Below, piece by piece: positions 44,579-56,500 of a DNA stretch of 64,000 nt (the stretch's first letter is position 1; every line of letters begins with the position of its first letter). The notes under the pieces were generated by a model, which was not told the origin of the DNA, searched no databases, and saw only the letters and a program-made list of their open reading frames with translations. A program made the translations under genes and the position numbers. Source of the DNA: Oryzias latipes (taxonomy: Eukaryota; Chordata; Actinopteri; Beloniformes; Adrianichthyidae). The stretch lies in assembly GCF_002234675.1 (NCBI RefSeq), contig NC_019862.2, positions 26,796,707-26,860,706 on the forward strand, given 5' to 3'.

Positions 44579-47500
44579 TCAGATGTTGTTATCATGGAGA
44601 GAAGAGGAATCAGAGGGGGTGACCTCCATGGGATTGTCCGTCTCACTGGGGGGGCTGTCTTGGTTGGGACCTAAAAACAATTTTTTTTTTTTACTTAACT
44701 ATTAAAATCTTTGCAGAACATGAAAGGCTGAAGAGGACCAGCTGTTCTAGCATTTACCAGAACGGTGTGTTTCACCCCTCAATCATGAGTAAAAATGACA
44801 AGTGTGTTAAAGCAACCATCTGTTCTATGTTAGCTGACCGTTCTGAGTAGAAACGATGATGCAGTCGTCCTCATCATCCTCAGTGTCAGCCTGGAAACCG
44901 TCAGCCTCTGTTGCTTCAGTCTGAAGGAGAAAAGAGCTGCAGTCAGAGACGATGTTCTTCATCCAGCGACCAGAAGACTTCCCAGAAAAACAAATCCAAC
45001 ATAAAAACTGGAAGGGGTGATCGGTGACTACCTGCCGCGGTTCAGAACGCCTCTTCATAAACTTTGTTATGGACAGGCTGCCTGTACTCTTCCTCTTGCT
45101 GGAGGAGGAAGGCATGGAAGGTGTAGTGGGAGGATTCCCCTGAGGGTTTGCAGGAGGCAGGTTTTCCTCACGGGACTCCTCTCGAGCTCCTGTGGTGAGG
45201 TAGGTCCAGTGGCAGGGAACCGGCAGAGCCTCCTGACCGTAGCGGGACAGAACCTCAGCGTGCACATACCAGCAGCAGCGCCGAAAGTTTGAACGCTTCT
45301 CATAGACCGCGTTGCTCCTGATGAGACGTTTCAGCTGTATTCTGATCAAAGAGGAAAGGAACAGACATCCATCAAATGTGGCTTTATATCAGGGGTGGGC
45401 AAACTACGGCCCGCGGGCTGGATCCGGCCCACCTCCATGTTTGGTCCGGCCCACTGAACAATATCAGAGACCCATGTTTTGTTTTGTTCTAATCTGGCCA
45501 CACGATCAAGACGTGACATTTTCTTCCAACCTTCTGCAGTCTGTGTCCCGATCTGAAACCCTCTAAAAGTCTCTGTCAAACAGAACAGAAGACAGTCTTC
45601 CCTTTCTGCGTCGCAGTTCATCGTTCAGGGTTTAGCTCGTTCTATTAGAGCATGTTGTTTTTTTAAACGGCGCACCCTGTTCTGGGCCCTGATTGGCTGG
45701 AGACCCTGTCAATCAATCTCCTCCGTGTCTCCTGTACAGAAACACAGAGCTCTTCAGATCTACAGCAATCTGCGATCGATCACAGATCAGATCTTTGTTT
45801 TCATTTCAAGATCCTGGACCTAATTTCTATGAAGGTTTGAGAATTTAAGTGTGAAAATTTTCATGTCTGTCTGAGAAAAGTGTAGAACGTGGGCAGTGAG
45901 GAGTTTTACTGCCATAAACATCTGTAATCAGACTCCGTGGATTTCACCAATCAGGGTTAATTTTAGAGTGCAACTCCCGCAATAAACGAGGAAACTCTAT
46001 ACTGGTGAAACGGTAACGCAGAAATATGCGTAGCTGCAGCAGAAGACAGAAATATGCTTTTTCCTTATTGTTTTCATTATTTTTTTAAATGTATCAGTAT
46101 ATTTTTTCTAAAATTTGGCTTTGAAAATCATGGTGTTATTTGGTCCTTGCTTTATTTCATAAATAATGTTATTTTATGAAACGGATCATGAACGAATGAA
46201 ACTTTATTCATACAGCATTTTACAACTTCTTGAAGGTAGCAAAGGGCTTCACAATAAAAAATAGATCTAAAATGAGAACCAAAGTTTTAACTAAAATCTC
46301 TAGAATATTCTGTTTTTGAATATAATTTTCAATCCAAATGCTTTCATCTACATTCCATGTTATGTCATTCTCACTCCACGCATCTGCTCATGGTCCGGCC
46401 ATTCTGTCCAATTTTAGAACCCAATGTGGCCCGTGAGATAAACCCCCCCCCGGTTTATATGGTGCTACAGGCAAACACAGCTTTGTTACCTGGTGGGAAT
46501 GTTGTCTGTTTGGCTCTGAGGTGTGACTGAATCCGGTGATGATGCTGAGGAGCTTTGACGGTAAAACTCCTGAAACTCGGTGATGATCACTTTGCTGCTG
46601 TTGACATTGCCATGCAGCAGCGGCAGCAGCTGACCAAGCACTGTTGGAAAGATGTAAACATGAGACGAGTGAGTATTGGACCATTTTAGTTTTAGAGATG
46701 ACGCCTCAATAACACGATCTTTGACACATCGTAACTTCAACTGTTTATGCGATCAACACCATCCAGGTGATTCTAATTAAAGAAGAGCTGCTTTTCATAC
46801 TGGCAGCTGCTTTTCTATGCTGCAGGATCCGCTTATTTCTGCCGAACACTTCAGAGGTAGTGCACTTTGCAAGTCTCTCAGCTGGCCTGGGATTGCCTGA
46901 AGAGCTGAAGGAAGTGGACGGGGAGAGGGAAGCCTGGGCATCTTTGCATCGACTTCTGCCCAGCAACCCGGTCCAGGATGAGCGGAGGAGATGGACGGAT
47001 GGACTTTACTACTGTCAAGTGTTGCTCATCAGTGCAAAGCTACTTTTCTCTGCCTCAGAATTTGCTGGAATTACGTTAACTGCGTAAATGGTCGAAGGGT
47101 TACGGTAGTCAAAAGACTGGAGCTAAAAGACCGTTGTAAAAAAGTTAAAGATCAAAATAAAAAAGGTCACGCTGTTTGTTAATTGTGTCTATAACGATCT
47201 TTCAGACTATTCTCTAAAGTCATCAGACTTTAAACAAATTTCAGCTATAACTGAATTTAAACAAACGTTTCATCTCAAAGTTTGTTGTTCTTCATAAGGG
47301 CCACCAAACAAAGCTACAACTGCGATCGTCATGCCAACAAAAGGCCTGTAGAGACCCACAATGGAGCACATGAGCATAAATCTCTGGGCGTTATGAAGTA
47401 CTTACAGTGATCTTCCCTCTGAACCCTCTGCGACAGCTCCTCTGGACTTGGACTGGTGTCCGTTTTTGGCAGAGGCTCAAACAAACACACAGCATAACAC

Positions 47501-50500
47501 TGGAAGCTCTCCAGACCATCTCCGTCTCCCTCCCAGACACAGCCTCTGACCACAGGCTCCAGCACCTTCATCTTCTTTTTGCTGGACATCAGTTCATCCC
47601 ACTCTCTAGCTTTGAGCTTCTGACGCAGTTTCTGTTTTTCCAGGTCACCACCCTCCTGAAAAGTTTCACATTTGTTTAAAGTGATTAATGGAAAAAAGCA
47701 AAAGGAAAATCCTAAAAAGACCAGACATAGATTAACCATGTTTGACATAACAACCGCACATTGCCCCTCATTGCAGCCAAAATGTGTGCGCTTTTGAAAA
47801 AAATGTGTATTTTGTACAGTTGGGTGAAAAAGTAAATGGCGTATACTTATATAGCGCTTTTCTACCTACAAGGCCCAAGGCGCTTTACAGTCACAGTCCC
47901 ATTCACACACACATTCACACACTGGTGGCGGCTCCGCTGCTGAGCACAGGCGCCCGCCTACCACCAGTGGCAAGGTGGGGTTCAGTGTCTTGCCCATGGG
48001 TGTGCAAGGCGGGAATCGAACCTGGGTCGACCGCCCTACCGCTGCACCACGGCCGCCCCAAAGCATCAGTCATGATTCTGCAAGTTGTCCTACTAATAAG
48101 ATAAGTTTGGTCTGTAATGTTCAAAGATACACTTTAACTGTGAGACAGAATGTAAAGAAGAATCCAGGTAAATAACATGTTATTTAATTCATTCATTGAG
48201 ATTTTGGGAAAAAACCCTCTTCCGCCAATGAGAACATTGAGGATGAAACGTGGCTGAATCTCCCAGCATGACAATGATCCCAAACACATTGCCCGGGCAA
48301 CAAAGGAGTGGATAAGCACTTCCAAGTCCTAGCCAGTCTTAAGCCTGTCCCAAAACATCAGAGCTCTTGAGAAGATCTGCATGGAAGAATGGACCAAAAT
48401 AGCCCCTACTGTTAGAAGTTAGCATTAGGAAACCTTAAAAATGACCTAAACAGACAACCTGCAGAACTTCTATACTCTCCTGAAAGTAATTTTCCCTCTT
48501 CTGCATCAATAGCGTCATTGAAGCTTTAGTAAATGCTCATTCTTGTAAAATAAACTTCAGAACCTGACGGTCCTAAAACTGACTGAGCCTTTTAAGTTTG
48601 ACTTAACAAAATCAACCTGAGTGGCAAACGTTTAGTGTTAAAAAAACATCCAATACCTCCTCTAAGGCCCCTTCATCTTCTGAGAGGTAGCCATGAGGAA
48701 CAAAGAAGCCGTCATCATCATCGTCATCTTCTCCTCCTTCCTCTTCATCTTCCTGCAAAAGATGAAATGAAATCACTGAATAAATAATGCTAGTACTTTT
48801 TAAATTCACCAAAATTTATTTAATATGTATTGTAACGATAAATGCCTTTAACCACCATTATATAATCAATAAGCCAATAATAAACATGTTGTCCTTAGGA
48901 CTGTGTAAAAAACCCTTTAATGTCTGTTGTTTTGTGCTGATCGAGTTTGTTTTTATGCTTTACTGTTATGTCATCATTTCTATTTTTGTTTTACTGCCCT
49001 TTAAAGCTGAATGAGGCTTTATTTTGACATTAGAACAACAGGTTGAACTTCTTTAAAGCGTGCAAGGAAATCAAATCAATGGTTTCTTGGTAGGAATGGG
49101 CTGCCTTGGACACAGCACAGCAGACGCCACCTAGAGGTCTCACGGCTCATCAAAAGTTGAACGTGTCATGAAGAATTGTTGGATCCACAGCTCCTCTGAA
49201 AAATCAGGGAAAATATTTCCCAAAAATCGCTTCATTCGTAGCCACGGCAACATGTAAGGAGGTTGCAGCGCCACGGCCTGAATGAGACACCAACATCTCC
49301 TGTGATAGATGATGATGAGCGCTAGTGCTGCGGCAGAAATTTGAACATATCTGCTGTAAATCATTGTCACCATTTTTTTGAATGAGTTGGTTCGCATTTA
49401 TTCACACGATTATGTTTCAAAGGAAACAGTTTCTATTTCAGTATTAAACATTTTTTTTGAATTTCGATAGTTTTGCACATGTGTAATGGAAACCAAGCTA
49501 CTGTTGTCTGGCTCCAAAATGGCTAGCTCCGCATCACAGAAAAATGGAGACCGCATTGGCTTCACTCTGTTTGAGCCAGAAGTAAGACATTTCCTTTGGG
49601 AGACGTCACGCAGGATCCGTCTTCTCTTACACAAGCAATGGTATAAGTTGTGGCCATTTATGGTATTTCCAATAAAAGTAACCATTTTAAACCTCACGCT
49701 TTTGGAACCTAAAATTCCAGGAGAGATTTTATTGGAGGAGGAGTGGCAAACGTCAAATGTCAATAGTTTTCAAAACAACAAAAAGTTTGTAATAAAGTTT
49801 TAAAAAGTTACCCTAAAAAGGTACGCAAGAACAAAAAGGCAATATGATAAGAAACACGATTTACATTCTAATAAGTCACCCCCATCCCAAAAATATCAAA
49901 AGAGGTTTAACGATGCAAAAACTTGAGAGAAAACAACAAACATGGAAGTTTAGGTGAGAGGAAAATGTTATTATAAAATAATGTGGAGAAAAGTTGAAAA
50001 CAGGCAAAAATTGTTGGGATTTAATAAATCTTACCCCTTCACTGTGAGACAGGGACTCTCCTGGTTCCTCTTCCTCCCATTCTTCATCACTGTCCACCTC
50101 ATAGTCAAGCAAATCCTGTGCAAAGACAACACATTTATTTACAATCTAAATTCTTAGGGTAATAGGGTAATTTTCCATAAACGGATTCAAATTTAAATGC
50201 GATGGAAAAGCAAAGACGTGCCTGAAAACCCATCTAAAACAAGCAGTTCTCAAATTGCCATCCTAAAATAATAGTAATATTAATAACAATCCTAGGAAAA
50301 GACAAAAAAAGAGGGGGAAAAAGAGAGAAAAAAAGAAAGAAAAAAAACGATCCAAATGATTCCAAAAAAAAAAAATTTTTTTAATGAATGTAACATTAAA
50401 TCTAGCGTCACACTTTTTGAACAGTTTGTAGTTTTTCTACTATAAAAGCTGATTTTAGAAAACTAACGGTAGTTTACCTTGTCTTGTTTGAAGGGGCAGC

Positions 50501-53500
50501 GAGGGGAAATACTTGAAGTCTTTTTACTCCAGGTGCCCCAGTACGCTGGACGGTAGTTCTCATGGAACTGCAGCAGTTTCATGGGTCCGTAGCGTTTGCG
50601 ATCCGGTACTCCATCTGGTTTTGCCCCTTCGGCAACTATACAGTCACTGAGGGAACAGGTCAATGTGAAAGGGTTAAAAGGTAGCGGGGAATAAATAAAA
50701 ACAGAGTACCGTAATTTCCGGACTACAAGCCGCTACTTTTTTCCTGCGCTTACAGCCCTGCGGCTTTTTCAGTGACGCGGCTAATTTATGGATTTAATTA
50801 GCGGCTGCCATGTACGTATTTTCGAACTCAGTGAATAGTTTGAATTCTCTATCTAACACCAAGCACGAGGCATTTTTATTCAACACACCTCTAAGCAGCC
50901 AAACAGCATGGACTTGACTTCAGGTCTTAGACACTTCAGTCATGGTTCAACAAAACGAAACACGCATGCCCGGCCGCATCCCAGAATCCTTTGGGGCCAT
51001 TAGACCCAACGTGCACGTGATCGCCGCTACATTATGATGAAGCTTTCAAGTTAAAAGCAATCGTTAAAAGCAGCGTAAAAAAGTCCACCGTCACCAACGG
51101 GTTTGGAAAAGCCGGTTTGCTGCGTGACGGAGAGAACAGCGCATGGAGTGAATGTACACTCCATTTACGGTTTCTAAGGAAAACGTAAAAGCGGAATTTT
51201 GCTTTGAAAAACTCACAGCCTCCGTGTGAGCTGGAGACATCTTCTCCTGCTGATTGAGCTGCGGGGCCGATGGCAGTCTGATGGCTCCCACACGTAACAA
51301 CGCACCCGCCCCTCATACACAAAACGTACAGTTTTAAGTCCGATTGCTTTGCACAGAAACGATTTGCTCCATCCACCGGCGCAACGGGGACGAAGTGCTC
51401 CTCCTTGAAGCTGCCCTGGCCAGAGGTGTCGGAGTAGATAGGAAGGGGAGACAAGGAGCGCGCGGGGCGGGAGCGGAGCGCAGAGGCTTCTGAATTCTGA
51501 CGCACGCGCCGCACTGAGGCGCGCGCTTTTCAGTCGCCGCTGCTTTATTTTACCGTTGTGTTTTCTAACCAGTCCTGTTACTCCCATAACGCTGCTGCGA
51601 CACAAGCGGAAGGAGAGCTTTTCCCGTTCACCCCTCCATGCACTGCTGCTACTTGCTAATTCTTAAACACGTACAACAGAATGGCGAGCCGGGCGTTGGC
51701 CCCGCCTTTAGCCCCTAAGACTCATGGGAAATGTGGAATCGCGGATGTAAATTTCCTCATTATAACTGAGGGATGTAATGTTGATTATATGGTTACTGTT
51801 TGTAATTTTATGTATGATACCTAGATTGTCAATAAGTAAAAAAAAAATGAAATAAAAACACCATAACTGAGGAACTTGTGAACAGAATATAGGTCCATGC
51901 TGTTTGTCAGATGTCGATACACTCAAATACGTGACTCAGAGGCAAAATTGGCACCACCCACAATGTGCTAATGAATTGCACTCACTCTGGGATGCTGGGC
52001 GTGATCTGTCAGGATGACAATATCGGCTATCACATGCGCGGCTTGTACTCTGATGCGGCTTGTGTATGTATAAAAGCAGTCAAACACGTGAATATGGGTG
52101 GGTGCGGCTTGTAATCGGGTGCGCTTTGTAGTCCGGAATTTACGGTAATTACATTATAAAGTTGGATTTCAATCCCAAAAATACAGCTACACAGCATTTG
52201 GTTTCACATTGTCATGTGTTTTGCTTCAAATTTGTGTTTACGGAACCAGAAAACCGCTTTTTGTGTCCTGAAAATAACTGCACACAATACAAACAATATT
52301 ATTAGTAACTTTCGCATTTTTTATAATTAAAGACGAAGTTTGCAGGATAATGGAGACACACTAATAGAACATACTTGCTGGAGCAATGACCTTCAAAATA
52401 CTTGCAATGTTTTTGGTTTTTGTTACCGTTATATATTATATGTTCAATAAATGACCATTTAAAATGTATCTTCTAAGAATTTCAGTTTAAATTTAAACCC
52501 TTATGGGTATAACGTTTGATCGGCTAAATCACTTTATATTCTGAGATCGAAGCAGATCGATCTGTCTGAGTCAAATCGATCTATACCAGTATAAAGCTGG
52601 CTTGAAATGAAATAAATTGATTATAATTGCTATTGGAAAATACCATTTGGATTGAGGTACAATTGGGTTATTTTACTTTAATGTCAATGTGTTGAAACAC
52701 TTCAGCTGTATGTCTGAATTCCTTCACTACTCACTACATAGAGCACTATATAGTGCATTGGCCATTTTGTAGTGCTGTCCAAATTACAATTTTTACATCG
52801 AGTGCCCTAGAAATGCGTGCATTGATGCTCACTAGATTGGTAAAAAATAGACCACAATGCATTGCATTTGAACAAGTAAGAAAATGTGTTTGAATGTATT
52901 TTTTTAATAACAAATAATGACATGAATTGTTGTTCAAATGAATCATTACACCTCTATATCGATATATATACGCATTTCTGATTCAGTCTCATATTCTGAG
53001 GGTTTCATTAAATGTATGGAGTAAAACTAAATTCAAATTCTAAGATTACAAAATCAAAACAAAGTCTTATACATATAAATTTGTTGTGATGAACGTCTAA
53101 ATAATTGAGGTCAAAAGGTTTCATTTTGCTGATATTCTAAAAATATTGTACTGACATTGAAATGAATGCATTTCTTCATTTTAGTTTTACCTGAGTGAGT
53201 CTGTCCGTCTGGGTTTGGTGGCTCCCGATTGCCGTGGTTTTCTCCCGATCCAGTCCTTTAGTGCGTTTGCCTTTTCAACAGGATTCAATAAACAGTGGTC
53301 CAGCTCCTCCAGAACAGAGTCCTTGCACTGAACACGGGTCAACGGCGCCAGAGCCATGTTTTCTTTGATCTCGAATGGAGCAAACTTCCCACATGCTGCT
53401 GCAAGAGTCTGTAAGTGCAGAGAAACAAGACATTGATTTTTATTGATGCAGCAGATAAGGAGAAACATGGAGACACAACCTATAAATATTTCATGAGACA

Positions 53501-56500
53501 GATTTCCAGACCTACACAGAACTGTCTCTCTAGAAACAGAACAACTATGACGCAAAATACAACTTCCTTTTCAGAAGAAAACGTCTTTTTTTTAAACAAA
53601 AACCGAAAAGTCTGGAGTGTAAAACGTGACAAAGTGAACATCGACAAACCTTGGGAACCTGCTGTGTTTTGGATTTCTGTAGAAACCGTGTTATTTCTGC
53701 TTTTTCCGCTTTCAGACGCTGCAAAAAGGATCAAAAGCTCATTTTAAAACCCATTTTAAACAGGACTTCAAATCTAGATTTTACTGCCTTATTAAAAACA
53801 AAAACAATATGAACAAACGTACATCCTTCTCTTCTTTCAACCGTTTCTCCTCCTCCTTAATTCGTTTTTCTTCTTCTCTCTTTCGTTTTTCTTCAAGTTT
53901 TGCTCTGAAAAACATTAACATTTGTTTCCATCAATGGTCTTCTTTGGTTTACGTTTGAGCAAACATTTGGGTGACCAGGGAAACATTTTCTCAAACAGGA
54001 CATTACTCACTCTATCTTAGACTTCCGCAGCTCTTCTTTTGCTTTTACCCTTTCTGCCTTTTCTTTCTCTTCTTTTTCCTTTTTCTCACGTTTTTCACGC
54101 TCATCCTTTTCTTTTCTCTCGCGTTTCTCCTTTTCTCGTTCCTCCTTCAGCTTGCGGGCCTCCTCCTTTTTCTTTTGCTTTTCCGCTTTGGCCTCTTCTT
54201 TCTGCCGCTCCTTCTCCTGTCGCAGTCGGAGCTTTTCATCATGTTCCTGCAAACCCTAAATTCACATTATATTTAAAAAATATTTACTAATGAGGCGGAT
54301 TACGTTGTGAAATTCCAACAAGAAAAATATAAGGGTTTAAAAATGCTTCAAAAATTATTGGACTGGTTGTACGATGCAAGTCTCACCTTCAAAGAGCGTC
54401 TTTTTGTGTTTTTTGGGGTCGGGGGGCTTTGCATCTCCTATAAAATAGTGACAAAAGCAAGACATGTGATGTCCTCCTGTTAAGAACTACATTAGAAAGA
54501 TTTAGAGACAACATTGCATCAGTACATGTATTTTTTGAAAATACCTGTAGGTGTATTAATATGCTTTTCATTCAATAACACCTTGAAGTCCAGCATTAGT
54601 CTGATAAAAGCCCCTGAACAGATACCCGCATACCTTAGCTGTTCTGGTGGGTGTGGGGTCACCAGCTTTTCTGCTCTCTGGAGAGCTTTCAGACAGCGGG
54701 CTGCCAGGAGAAGCCGACCTGTTTTCACAACTTGAGACATTCCCTGACTCATTCTGCTCCTCCGGCTCACTGTGAGAGTCCTGTGTTGTGTCAAGTTGTG
54801 ATGTAGAAACTGGAGGATCTTCCGCTTCCAACTCATCTGCTTCATCATCACTAATTATTACAGAGTCTGAGCTGCATGGTTTCAAAGTCTCCTCAACGTT
54901 GGGGGGTTGGCCAGAAAACGCTGGTTTATCCTTGGAACAAAGTTTGCTCTTTGCTGGACGACAAGCAGATGCAGGGGAGGGAAAGCCTTTGACGGGGGAC
55001 GATGACTTGTCCACGGTTAAGTCAATGATCATCTTTAGATCAGAGGGCGGAGGGTGCCGGCGGCTAAAGAAGCCGTCAATCGGACCCCGACCGTTGACTA
55101 AAGGCGGCCCGCTCCGCTCAGATAAAGGTGTGGACTCGTTTTCATTGTGTCCGTCTGAGTCTCCGGGTTGAGGGCAGGCGTGGGCACAGGGGCGCTTTGG
55201 CGGCTGGTTCTCCTTGGGTTCAGTGTTAAGGCGCTTGAATGGGAGACGAGCTGGAAGCAGAATTGAACATTAGACATTTAGGACAGCTGTGTGGAGTAAA
55301 CACCAGATTTAGGGATTATTCTATTTAAGTATTTGATAAAAGTAATAAATATTTATGTGTTTTACGGGTCAAGAACGTCTATAAGTTGTATTGTCACGTT
55401 GCAGATTATGTTATACGGCAACATCAAAAATTGCTTCATTCATCCATGACTTTTTTTATTGCATAACTGTAGGTTGTTCTTAGCATATATATTTAACCAT
55501 AATATCCTGCACTTCTTTATTAAAATGTTATGCAAACAATATTTCAGATATTAATAAATATAAAACCAAAATTATTTATGGACTTACAGACTCACTCTGA
55601 TGAAAATTGTGTTTTCAACATGTTCTTGTGGCATTTTTGACATGATGGAGGACGTATATTTATTTTATATTGTTGTGAATGAGGAGCAGACGGACAGTCG
55701 CTGTTTGAAAAAGCTTGTAGTTCTGGACGTAGAACCTACAACGGGAAGCCATAGGCTCCTTGTTTTGCTCCATTCTGATGCATCTTCATTTTCCACGTCT
55801 TAGCTGGAATCTGGTTCAAAACTGTACGGCTGGGCGAATCTGATTTTGCTCGACATTTTTGTTGCACCGCTAATTTTAGTTGGGGTTGTGGGGGGCTGTA
55901 AGCTAGCCAGAGAGCATAAACACAGATGGATGACAGAAAGTGGGGGCGGGCTTACTTCACGCCAACAGTCCCGCCCACAATTTAGAGGCGCATATTTAAC
56001 AAACTCATGCCACACTGCACAAACTATGTCCCAGATTTTTTTTCTTTTTTATTATTTTGGCTAAAAACTGCACAATAATAATTAAAAGAAGATTGGAACA
56101 CTTTTACAATAGATCAAAAGATCATTGGAGCGTGGAACTTTAACATACATATATATAAATAGAGAGAGAGAGATTTATATGTGTTTGTGTTTATTTATCA
56201 TGTAAATCAAAAGCAAGTGACTTTAATGTGTGAGATAAATTCAACTATTCTTTAACTATTCCTCATGACCTTTTCTTTGCTTAGTACAGATACACATAAA
56301 TGTGTGTAATAAAAACGTGTACTGACCTTGAATTAATTTCTTATTAGCATTATTATTTGATTTGCAGTCCATGCCTGAAAAGGAAACAAAAACAGAATCA
56401 AAAAAAGAACATTTGCAAGAAAACTGAGGGGAATACAGCAAATATATGGATATGGCCAGCACTAAAGCAGCTCTTCACATACATATTCACTATGTATACA

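Noticed and set aside
49486-49803. Plus-strand 105-codon frame in a CHAF1A intron
   Set aside because: No recognisable domain, not linked to other exons, and close to a transposase fragment on the other strand; probably transposon non-coding sequence.
53971-54290. Plus-strand Phe/Leu-rich open frames that look like membrane segments
   Set aside because: Reverse complement of the Lys/Glu-rich KER domain of CHAF1A, which gives artificial hydrophobic runs.
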